A DNA stretch of 64,000 nucleotides from Pascua guehoae (Eukaryota > Basidiomycota > Tremellomycetes > Trichosporonales > Trichosporonaceae): positions 55,900-119,899 of the forward strand of contig BCJX01000022.1 in assembly GCA_001600415.1 (NCBI GenBank), written 5' to 3'. This document shows, piece by piece, positions 54,861 to 64,000 of the stretch (the first letter of the stretch is position 1; the number at the start of each line of letters is the position of its first letter). Made by a program: the position numbers and the translations under genes. The notes below the pieces were generated by a model. The model was not told the DNA's origin. It did not search any database and saw nothing but the letters and a program-made list of their open reading frames with translations.

Positions 54861-56200
54861 CCCTCACCTTCACCCCCGCTCCCCTCACCCCCCCACCGTC
54901 CCCCCCCCTTCGGTCCCCCAACCCCAACTCCCCCGCCTCACCACCAGCCATCAACCCAAACCCCGCCTGGCCGCACGATAACGTTTCAACATGACACACA
55001 AGGGCCCTGCTGCGACTCGCAACAATTGCCTCCGCGCATCTCAAAGCGGTATCTACGTGTCAGAGCGCGGATGAGGGAAGGCGCGGGCTTGGCGTGGGTT
55101 ACGGCACAGGCACGATTCCAACAGGCGCCACGATCTGACAAGGAGCGTGTTACGTCTTTGTGACGTGTGGCATGTTCTGTGTTGCACGTTGCACGTTCTG
55201 CGGGTTCTGAAGCTAAACGTGCGACCTTGGGGGTGTTCTGACGCTAACCTGGCAGCGGGGGTCGCCCTTGCACTGGGACTGGGACCGGACTGGAACGGGG
55301 AATGGAACGGGGATGGGGACGGGGACGACGGGGGCATGGGTTTGGTGGTCCCGACTTGGGGGGGGGGCGTGTCTGACATGCCCTTCTGCGTGCTGTCCTC
55401 GGTGTCGAGGGAAATCAAACGCGTCCCGTCTGCCAGGTGAACACAGCCCAAGCAACTATTTGACAATGCAGGACACGCTGTGTTGTCCGGTCTTCCCAGG
55501 CCTGCCTGTCTGTGTACCGGCCTCAGGTGCTACCAGAAAGTATCGAGACTGCCACCTTGAGCTCGGTCGCGCCCGACATTGAGCATGGACACTCTCCACA
55601 TGAATCTGATGGTACAAGCGGCGCATCAGGGTGACTTGCATCATATTGTTCACTGTACAAACTTGCAATTATACTAACGGCGAACGTGCACTTCGCAACG
55701 GTGAACCTACAAGTCGTAATGGTGGTCCCTACAATTTCCTCCATTTTATGCCCTGCATGTCGTGTACGAGGCCTGGCAATGGCGCGGTACGCACGACAAT
55801 GCTCAACATGAGAGTCTCGATACTTTCCGATCTCACCTGTATCCCGTCGCGGTAGGCGGTTCCAGCCTGGCACTCTCCTCCACGGCCATGTTGCCGTTGA
55901 ATTTTTATTCGTGCTATTTCAGCAGAAAAACTTGTTGCAGTTCAGTCTCAACTTCTGTTCCATCTCCTGTGAAACGGGTGCCACTGTAATTCCGACACCT
56001 TGATTGGGTTGGAATCTTTTGGGTCGCCTTCTCTCCACCTTCTCCCTCTTCTCTCCCTTTTTTCTCCCTCCTCTCTCCCTCCCCTCATCTCTCCTCCTTC
56101 TCCCCCCCTCGTCCTTCTCTCTCCTCGTCCTTCTTCCTCTCCCACCACCACACCCCCCTCCCTCGCGGCGCCCACGCCACCCATCCCCTCCCCACATCGA
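54861..56200. other. Intergenic, pyrimidine tracts
   Basis: C-rich and CT-rich tracts lie at 54865-54955 and 56020-56190, and GGGGAT/GGAACGGG repeats near 55295-55325. The second tract is directly upstream of tRNA-Val. Apart from the possible continuation noted at 54949, no gene is supported. Confidence 0.4.
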
Positions 56201-56288
56201 GGCGATTTAGCTCAGTTGGTTAGAGCGCATGCTTAACAGTTGCAAACGGGTACGCATGAGGTCGGCAGTTCAATCCTGTCAAACGTCA
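56201..56288 (+). tRNA. tRNA-Val(AAC) with a 14-nt intron
   Basis: The D-arm is GCTC-AGTTGGTTA-GAGC. The anticodon stem CATGC/GCATG closes a loop TTAACA...C, giving anticodon AAC, with 14 extra bases after position 37. The variable loop is AGGTC and the T-arm GGCAG-TTCAATC-CTGTC. The acceptor GGCGATT pairs with AAACGTC except for an A-A mismatch at 5-68 and one G-U. TTTTT follows about 13 bases after the end (Pol III terminator). The mismatch leaves some doubt about function. Confidence 0.8.
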
Positions 56289-57784
56289 ACGGTCCAGTCG
56301 TTTTTGGACACGTGCAGTTAGTGAACGTTCCTCCCGGCCTGTTACACACAATACCATGCACGGCGTACAGTACAGCACTGCAGTTGGCGTTCACCTTGGT
56401 GCTTGAGGTCGGGGTAACAATCCCAGCTTGGTGCTGTCTGACCCGTACCGTTGTCGTCCCTCCGTTGCGGGGGTTACGCCACCCCCATCTCCTGCCCGTC
56501 TCTGTGCTGTAGCTGTTCGGTCTGAAAGTGATACAAGTCCCATACCTTTCAGCCGTCTTCATAGTCTCCTGGAGCCCAACACGCCCTTTGTGTCTCCATT
56601 CCCCGACCTGAAACCAAACTGACAACTAAACGAACAAGTGGACGAACAAGTACGAAGTATGTCGTGCTGTATTTCCTGTGGTACTCTGTCACATACGCTT
56701 ATGTATCCACCCGCCACGTCTCTGGCGTCACAGCCTACCTCCCATCCCCACCACCGTTTCCGCAAACTTCAACTCGTGCAGATACCCGCCGCCCTTTGTC
56801 CAACGTCATTTCACCCCTCAGGCATGGTCGCTTCCGAGCCCCGCCTAATCGACATGTCCTTGAACCCCAAGCACCTCGTATTCCGTCCCGAAGCACTCCC
56901 CAACCCCTCCTACTCGGTTCCATCGCGTCGAACGCACGGAGCGGAGCGAACCGGCGCACAGACACCCGCACGACCTGCTTGGAGGCGTGTCGTGCCTCGA
57001 CGTCGACGCCTTGAGCCTCTGTGGTGCTTGGCGCCGGCGCCCTTGGTTTTGGAGAGACGCACCTCAAAGGCCACAAGGGCCACAGAACGACAAGGTCGAC
57101 CACAACACGACACGACACTCGCACCGCCACACTCGCACCGCCGTACATCACCTGGGTGCGAGTTTTCAAGTGGGATTCGGACAACTCCCCTCGCACGCCG
57201 CACTCGGTTCCCAGACTGCAGGCGGCTTTGCCTGTGCCGGGTCGGTCACGGGTGCGAGGCATGCTAGACGTGCCGTAGATGGACAGTGTGCTCCTCGTCA
57301 CACTGAGAGCCTGGAAGCATGGATTCTTTTTCGGGTGCACCCTTCTTCTCCCAGATCTTGGCTCGTCGCGACGTACCCGGCCTCCATGTCAGCCCTAGGG
57401 TTCCCAAATCACGCACGGCTGGGCTCACGCCGGTCCTCTAGTCCAAAGGCCATGGATCGAGACGCTAGAGTATACTGGTGGCTTTTCGTGTCCCAGCCTT
57501 TACTACACACAAAGCCGGGGCCGCACATTGGCCGTACCAGGACCCCGCCTACATTGTACAGGCGAGCCCCGAAAGATCGTGACTGGCACGCTCCAGACTG
57601 GCACGCGTCCTCGCCTCACAATCTCACTTTCCTCGCACCTGCACAATTCCAGCGGGGTCTTGCCACACCAACCCTCGAAAGGGATTCTAGACTCCCATGC
57701 CAAGCCCCCCGGTATTCGATACACGTCCCGTTCTCACATCACGCACAAGACGGACGCGGCACCCCCCCGCTGTCCGCAAACGTC

Positions 57785-58290
57785 ACTTGCGAGAACACAC
57801 GGCAAACGAAAGCGATGACTCCAAGCGGCCCCTGTGCCCCTCTGTAGTATGTTCTATTCTCCCCGCCTCCGCACCAGACCATGCCACAGACGACGCGGAC
57901 AGCCTCATCCAACGGCCCACGCAGCAACGCACACGGCAAACTACACACACGGCAGTTTGCCGTGTGTTCTGTTCTATTCTCCCCCAGCCTCCTCGCCGCA
58001 GAATGCCACACACTGACCAACGGGGACGTGAGCCTCTACCACATGCAAGGGCCTCGAGACACATAACTCACGGCAAACTGTGGTGTGTTGCGTATTCTGT
58101 CCTGTTCTCCGCCCTTCCCTCGTCGCCACACTTGGGCCGCCGTCTGGCACGAACTACGGCTGAGCGTCGAGCTGCCCAGATAGGCGGGGACGGCCAGCAC
58201 CATCCAACGGCCCCAACGAACATCACAACTAACACGGCAAACTGCCATGTGTTCCGTTCTGTCCTGCCCCCCCCCCCCCTCCCCTCGCCC
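57785..58290. repeat. Four diverged copies of an ACACGGCAAACT...TGTTCT repeat
   Basis: Copies begin near 57798, 57930, 58066 and 58232 with (A)CACGGCAAACT/ACGGCAAACG. Each is followed by TGTGTTCTGTTCTATTCTCCCC or a close variant, CGCC..CCTCGCC and CATCCAACGGCCC. The second copy contains a perfect 12-bp inverted repeat (57931-57942 and 57954-57965). Confidence 0.7.
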
Positions 58291-59429
58291 TCACCACATA
58301 CTTGGGCCGTCTAGGTACGAGCTGAGCATGAGCTTCGAGGTCCATATCTGTTCGGTCCCATCCAAGGGCCTCCACGCGGCAACCCACAGACCTACAGAGG
58401 GTGTCAAAGGTGTTGTAGTGATTCGTTCGCTCGACCACATGGCTCGGTCGGTTGGGTGCTCGGTCGATCGGTCAGACCCTCACTGAACCTCAATCTACTT
58501 TTCACATTGTACCTCCCTTCATGCAAACTCGTTCGCCTCGCTTCTACAAGAAAAGGAACGACCAATGTCGCAGGGTAAGAGTGGGGTTCCTTGCAAGGTG
58601 TGAACGTCTGCATGCCTCGACATCCCGCCGCCATTCCCGTTTCCTTTTTCACACCACCTGTATCCGCGACGATTCCCAAAGCTAACGCGGTGAGGGCGCT
58701 GTGGTTGGTGCACGTCCCCTTCTCGTATAACAAACCACGACGCTGAAATCAGACCGCGAGGGAGGGCTGGCGCAACTCACCCTGCGGGGCATCGGTCGGT
58801 GTACCGAGTTCCCGCGAATCCCACTGGAGTGGACACTGACACGGCGGCCAGATCTTCGTCCAGTCCCGACGGCCAGATCAGTGTCTTCCACCGGCCAGCT
58901 CTGCCCAGTCACAGCAGCAGATCTGCCTCGTCCCATCCCCGAGCCCCGGGAGGGCGAGGGAGGGGGGGTGAGAAGGCGGAGGAACACCTTATCGACTTTG
59001 CGGGTTTCCAAGGAACACGCATTGTTCGTTGTTCGATCGGGGTCACATATTCGAGGGTGTCTGTGTCAGACGACAGCGTGCAGAGAGTGTCAAACGGGAA
59101 CGTGAGTGGCGCAGGAAATGTCGCACACGCTGTGCGGTGCAAGAGAAGGGTGCCGCGGCATGCGCCTCTCGGGTTACTTTTTGGCACACAGCACGCAAGT
59201 CTCTGTAAAAACTGTACATTGTAGATGTCAGTTTCATTGTCCGTTTCCCCTCTGTCACCGTGTTAGGCTCGCTTTCGGGGGTCCTACTAGTGTGCGAGTC
59301 GGATATTGTCAGTGGGCTGTGTGCGAGTCGGATATTGTGGGCTGTGTCTGTCTGATGAGTGGCGTGAAAGCCGTGGTGTGAAGTGTTTCAGTGGTGAGTG
59401 TGCGGGCGGCCAGCGGTTAGGGAGAGAGG

Positions 59430-59870
59430 TGTGTACCAGACATTGTCTGGAATGGGCCACACCTCGTGTCATGTCGGTGCTGTGTTGCAGTGATACAGTC
59501 GGCACCGCGACCATTGTGCCGATACATGACATGTGGCGAACAGCGTGTGGCCAGCGACAGTCGCTGCGCATTGTGGAACACGACTTGGGGGGTGATATCG
59601 GTGCTGTGGACGTGGCAGGCAGTCGAGGTTGGTGACATGGAATGCAAGGGCCATTGTGGCGATATCTTTGACATGGCCATTGTGCCACGTGTGGCCAGCG
59701 ACAGTCTGCGGCGCCGCGGAACACGGCACGGGCTCATGTCGGCCCTGTGGCCGTGGCACGCAGTCGAGGGGAGGTGACATGGAATGAGGGGCCATTGCGG
59801 CGACACGTCCGTTTTGACATGACTCGTGGAACGTGGCCATTGTCAGTCTGCCGCATTGTGGAACAAGGCG
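59430..59870. repeat. Tandem repeats of about 165 bp
   Basis: Three diverged units share GTGGCCAGCGACAGTC, CGGAACACG or TGGAACACG, GGTGCTGTGGACGTGGCA or GGCCCTGTGGCCGTGGCA, GCAGTCGAGG, GGTGACATGGAATG and GGCCATTG. None holds a conserved reading frame. Confidence 0.7.
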
Positions 59871-60269
59871 AGCGGGGTTGGAACAATGGGGGTACGTGTG
59901 GACTTTGTGGGGGCTGTGGGCAAGGTCGTAGCGTGATGGAATGTGCTCAGATCCGAGGGTTGTGGTGGCTGCCTAATGTGCGGGGTTTGGTCGTTCTCGG
60001 TGCGTCGGTGGAACGGGAACCGAGGTGGAACCGGGGTGCAACGGCGGTGGAACGGGACGGAGCTGGGAGCTGGGACGGAGCTGGGACGGCGACGGAACAG
60101 AGGTGGAACGGGTGGGACCGCATGGAACTGGGGTGCGACGTGGTGCAACCGCTTGTGGAACAATGGACCAGTGGCTAGCTGGGGAGGAGCGGGGGGGTAC
60201 CGCAGTGATCCAAGGGGAGACTCTGCTGCCAATGTCGCCGATGCGCAGACTCTGAGTGCCGCCGATGGC

Positions 60270-60760
60270 ACGGCGGGGTCTGCCGCATGCCGACGTCCCA
60301 TCCGTGTCAAGAGCCAAACGCAGCATTTACCAGACTCCAGTGTCAGTGACACACGGGGTCGGCCGCCGTCTCATCCGTATCAACAGCGAGCCCAAACTCA
60401 GCATTTACCATACAGTGACGCAAGGGGAGAGAGGGTTCCTTGGACTGCCTGTGTCCAGCACCGGCAATGACACGGGGTCTGCCGCCGTCCCATCAGTGTC
60501 AAGAACGAGTCCAAACGCAGCATTTACCATGTAGACACGCAAGGGGGGCCTCTGTGTACTTGAGTGTGAGTCATAACACGCGGGGTCTGCCACAGCCTCA
60601 TCAGTGTCAAGAGCGAGCCCAGTGCAGCATTTACCATGCAGCGGCGCAAGGGGAGACTCTGTGGGTAACTGGCTCTATACCAGTGTCAGTCATGACACGC
60701 GACGGGGTCTCGTACGTGCCAAGACCTGGGCCAAACACAGCATGCGACGCTGAAGGAAGA
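60270..60760. repeat. Minisatellite of about 110 bp, five units
   Basis: Units share GACACGGGGTCTGCCGCC, TCATCAGTGTCAAGAGCGAG, CCAAACGCAGCATTTACCAT and GCAAGGGGAGACTCTGTG. The third unit is the longest and the last is truncated. Frames across the array are broken by single-base changes. Confidence 0.75.
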
Positions 60761-62740
60761 AACGTGTCGTCGCAAACTTTCACGCCGTACGTGGGTGACA
60801 CACTGCGGTGACACACTGCACGCCCGGGGTCGGCGTCGGCGTCGGAGATACAGGGGCCCGCATGTCGGCATGTCAGCCTGGCCGCTGTTGGTGTTCTGGA
60901 ACACCTGGAGGTGGGTGTGTCTGACACATCACGTGCATTTTGGACATTTCAAGGGGGGTCACTCTGGGTGGGTACTTTTGCCTCCGCTGTCCAACAACCC
61001 CCTCTCGTGGTGGCCCCTGCCCTGGATCCAGGCCCTCGCACCGCTGGTGACTCTTCCTCTCGTGAAGTGCAGCTAGGCTGGTCAAATGCACGCGTCGAGT
61101 GCCCGGTGCCTGCTGCTGGATGCTTCCTCCCCTCCCTAGTGTACCATCAGCCAGCAGCCAGCCAGCAGCCAGGTAGCGAGCACCACGCACTCGGCAGCCA
61201 GCTGCAGCCAGGTAGAGAGCACCCACAAGCTCCAGGCCCACCAGGCACGGGCACGTTGTATTCCCGCTACCCGCAAGCGAAACTCATTCCCCGGTCACCC
61301 CCGCGCGTTACCACTCCTTGCCACCTGGCACACCCACGCCCTACCAGCCCACTCGTAGCCTCCTCGTGTCGTGCATTAACGAATTTCAGATTGATGGATT
61401 CAGATTCAGATATTCATCCCCTTCAGACCTCGACACTCGATTCTGCACTAGTGGGCAGGTAATTGGACCGGCCATCTGGGATGGCCATGGGGCGGCGCAG
61501 TGTGCGCAGTGTGGCGTCTGACGCGTTCTTGGTACACGCGGGCGGCATGCCGGATCAGGATTGCAGCACACACGCGTCTGGGTATTTTTTTTTTTTCCGC
61601 ACCAGATCTCCCCCGCCTATGCCCCGTTTTGGCATCCGTGGCGTCGTGTGGCGTTGATGGCGGTCGGATTCGCGTCTTTGGGTTGGACGAGGACCCCCAA
61701 TTTGGTCCGATGATGCTTTTTTGCGTGCATGCTGCATGCTGCTGCGTGCAAGGTGTGCCGTGTGCGAGCAAGGTGTGAAGGTGCACGAAGGTGCAAGCTG
61801 CACTGCACATGCACTGCAGCTCGCTCCGACAAGCTCGAGTGTGCAAATCGCCAGGCACTGCAGGCACGGTGCAGTACCGCAATGAACCCTCGTGGCCCGC
61901 GTACGTTGTGCACATCCGCCCATCCGCACAGCGCAGTGCAGTCCTTTGTCCAGTCCACACCAGCATTGTTCCAGTGTACCAGTGTACCGGGCACAGCACG
62001 GCAGACTGGCATGCTGCAAAGGACACTTTGAGCTTTGAGGCCACTACGGGGCGCTACGGAAGCAAGCGCGTTTGTGATGCGAGGGCAGGGCGCGACGACG
62101 CGCGCTTTGATCCCTCATTGTGCTCTCCCTGTGATGGACCCTGAGTGTTCCCTGACGGATGTCCCCCTCTTGGCCCCTGATCCAAGCAACCCCCCCTCTC
62201 ATTGCCCCGTCTTGCCTTCCTTGCTCCTTTGGACCCCCTTTGCCTCCTGTGCTCCTTGGGTATTGCCCCCCTGTGCATGGTGTTGGATTGCCGGGGCGGG
62301 CAGGGAAGGCAGGCAAGGAAGGGAGGGAAAGGAGGGAAGGGACTGATGATGGGATCGGAATCGTGTCGTTGTTGGAACACACCCACCAGGCCTGTCCCTC
62401 GCGCCCTTTTGTGCCCTTACACGCGCCCCCTTTTGTCAACCCCTGCAACAACCCGTCCCAACCCCCATTCCCCCCCACCCCCCACCCCCCTCCTCCTCCC
62501 CTCCTCCCCTGCCCCCCCTTTTGCTCCCTATCACCATTGTCCTAGTCACCACACCCTCTTTGCCTCTTGACTTCCTCTCTTTGACCCACACCACACTCGT
62601 TTGACGCCACCACGCTAAGGGAAAGCGACACACGACCTTTTGCACCAGCCAGTCCTAGCACCCAACCCTTGGCTAGCACACGCTGCACACGCCCCACTCC
62701 CCACCGTGGCCACCCGCCATCGACCCCATCGTCTCACAAG

Positions 62741-62749
62741 ATATATAAA
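62741..62749 (+). promoter_or_regulatory. TATA box of the LPMO-like gene
   Basis: ATATATAAA lies about 300 bases before the ATG at 63045. The long C/A-rich leader between them suggests a long 5' UTR, possibly with an intron. Confidence 0.55.
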
Positions 62750-63044
62750 CCGGGCGACTCGATCCTTCTTCCTCCTCATCTTCACCACAACCACCAAACC
62801 ACTTCGACTTCGACAACCCTTTGTCAACCACCGCGCAAGCCCGAGCAGGTCTCCGTCTTGCAACGTTACATTCATTCGCACACCAGCGTCAACAGCATCA
62901 CCTCCGGCAGGTTTCAACCAACACCACCACCAACACCACCACCACCACCACCAAACCACTCCACGACTTTTCCGTCACACACCCGACTCCCCGCGCACGC
63001 ACCCATCACACTCCGAATCTACTCGACCCATCCGACAAACAAAC

Positions 63045-64000
63045 ATGTTCGCCAACACGCTCTTCGCCGCGCTCGCCGCTGTGGCCCTCGCCGTCCCGGC
63101 CGCCGCCCACATGCAGATGGTCGACCCCCCTCCCCTCCGCTCGACCTCGAACCCCAACGTCGAGGAAGGCCAAAAGGACTACTCTATGACCGCCCCTCTG
63201 GACGGCTCTGGCTCAAACTACCCTTGCAAGGGCTACCTTACCGACATTGGCACCCCCGGCGGCAAGTCTGTCGCCACATGGGCCCCCGGCTCGCAGGCGA
63301 GCTTTACCCTGGGCACTGGTGGCGCCATCCACGGCGGCGGCTCGTGCCAGGCCTCGTTTTCCGTCGACGGCGGCAAGACGTTCCGCGTCACGCGCTCGTA
63401 CATTGGCAACTGCCCCACCATGGGCGGCAAGTACGACTTTACCGTCCCCGCCGACATTCCCGCCGGCGAGGCCATTTTCGCATGGACCTGGTTCAACCAG
63501 CTCGGCAACCGTGAATTCTACATGAACTGCGCCGTCGTCACCATTGAGGGCGGCGCCGCCAAGCGCGACGAGTACCAGAACATTACCCGCCGCGCCGACT
63601 CGTTTGACTCGCTCCCGGAAATCTTCAAGGCCAACATTGGCGACGGCTGCGCCACGGTCGAGGGCACCGACGTCGAGTTCCCCAACCCCGGCAACGACGT
63701 TGTTCGCGACCCGGCAGGAAAGCCAGGCCCCCCCACGGGTAACTGTGGCGGCGGTGCCGCCGCTCCCCCTGCCGACGGTGCCTCTGCTGGTGCTTCGGAC
63801 GCTGCGGGTGCCGGTGCTGGCGCCGGTGCTCCCTCGTCTGACGCTGCTGGTGCCGCTCCTACCGATGCCGCTGCCTCTGCTCCTTCTGATGCCGCTGGTG
63901 CCGCCCCGACTCCCGCTGCCAGTGCCGGCGGTGCCGACTCTGGTGCTCCCGCCGGCGGCAACGATGGCCAGTACACGCCTGGTCCCGGCGAGGCCGCGTA
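63045..64000 (+). CDS. Secreted LPMO-like copper protein (AA11-type), 3' end outside window
   Basis: The frame is open from the ATG to the window edge (318 codons). The signal peptide is MFANTLFAALAAVALAVPAAA, and the mature protein would start HMQMVDPPPLRS, giving the N-terminal His of a copper histidine brace. Further AA11-like features are DYSMTAPLDGSGSNYPCKGY, GAIHGGGSCQASFSVDGGK with the second copper His, FRVTRSYIGNCP and AIFAWTWFNQLGNREFYMNCA with the axial aromatic residue. After the catalytic-like domain (about residue 225) comes a long Ala/Gly/Pro/Ser/Asp-rich tail, in which a GPI site is likely beyond the edge. Fungal AA11 enzymes oxidise chitin; related proteins can instead handle copper, so activity is not certain. 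Confidence 0.85.
   Translation, partial: MFANTLFAALAAVALAVPAAAHMQMVDPPPLRSTSNPNVEEGQKDYSMTAPLDGSGSNYPCKGYLTDIGTPGGKSVATWAPGSQASFTLGTGGAIHGGGSCQASFSVDGGKTFRVTRSYIGNCPTMGGKYDFTVPADIPAGEAIFAWTWFNQLGNREFYMNCAVVTIEGGAAKRDEYQNITRRADSFDSLPEIFKANIGDGCATVEGTDVEFPNPGNDVVRDPAGKPGPPTGNCGGGAAAPPADGASAGASDAAGAGAGAGAPSSDAAGAAPTDAAASAPSDAAGAAPTPAASAGGADSGAPAGGNDGQYTPGPGEAA

Larger units (their letters stand above)
56289..62740. other. Gene-poor, minisatellite-rich region
   Basis: No supported gene in 6.4 kb. Long frames on both strands exist but follow the repeats. The repeat families are listed separately. Also present are CAGCCAGCAGC repeats (61136-61220), a run of 13 T (61586-61598), GCATGCTGC/GTGCAAGGTGTG repeats (61720-61830), and C/T-rich tracts (62440-62520). 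Confidence 0.45.

Noticed and set aside
56638..57340. Overlapping frames of about 200 aa on both strands
   Set aside because: Both are Arg- and Ser/Pro-rich without domains, as expected for random frames in GC-rich DNA.
57785..60760. Tandem repeats as a possible CRISPR array
   Set aside because: Units are 110-170 bp, diverged and contiguous, without short identical repeats and unique spacers; the genome is eukaryotic.
59942..62044. Several long frames on both strands
   Set aside because: They follow tandem repeats and overlap each other on both strands; none has a conserved motif or splice pattern.

Overview
The window is nuclear DNA from a GC-rich basidiomycetous yeast. Its genes are split by GT-AG introns whose branch site (CTAAC or CTGAC) sits only a few bases before the acceptor. 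Codons mostly end in C or G, and the tRNAs carry introns. The gene set (MMM1, GET1, NPR2, BCS1, an AA11-like copper protein) and the telomere-like GGTTAGGGGG motif at 33.6 kb fit Tremellomycetes, perhaps Trichosporonales. That placement is inference. One run of 385 N (11005-11389) and three single Ns mark assembly gaps.

Layout: a 2-Cys peroxiredoxin (1.8-3.4 kb, possibly to 4.2 kb); repeat-rich DNA (4.2-8.5 kb); mitochondrial sulfide:quinone oxidoreductase (8.5-9.8 kb, minus); GET1 with its 5' end lost in the N gap (11.4-13.8 kb); a MIX17/CHCHD2-type twin CX9C protein (15.4-17.6 kb); a repeat-bearing candidate gene, a mariner-like MITE and tRNA-Leu(CAG) (17.6-20 kb); a DszC/SfnB-like flavoprotein (21.3-23.6 kb); a VOC protein (24.3-24.7 kb, minus); a GPI-anchored pepsin-fold protein without catalytic aspartates (27.5-29.1 kb); COQ3 (29.7-30.9 kb); an F-box/WD40 protein (31.2-33.3 kb, minus); a hAT-like MITE carrying telomere-like repeats (33.5-33.8 kb); a ferric reductase (34.0-35.8 kb, minus); BCS1 (37.5-39.8 kb); three small secreted cysteine-rich proteins (40.9-43.7 kb); HMG-CoA lyase (45.0-46.7 kb); MMM1 (47.4-49.6 kb); NPR2 (50.2-52.9 kb); about 10 kb of gene-poor, minisatellite-rich DNA with tRNA-Val(AAC); and the 5' part of an LPMO-like gene cut by the window edge.

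Six of the genes act in or on mitochondria (SQOR, MIX17, COQ3, BCS1, HMG-CoA lyase, MMM1), but they are not co-oriented and nothing suggests an operon-like unit. The secreted proteins (pseudoprotease, three small cysteine-rich proteins, LPMO-like protein) and the ferric reductase face the cell surface.

The strongest unusual signals are a 3-nt microexon in the peroxiredoxin active site; a splice donor that overlaps the peroxiredoxin stop codon and joins in frame to a basic NLS-like tail exon; the MITE with a telomere-like interior; the catalytically dead pepsin-fold protein; and the tandem CCC-motif secreted peptides. All exon models were made by eye from splice signals and protein-family conservation, without transcript data.
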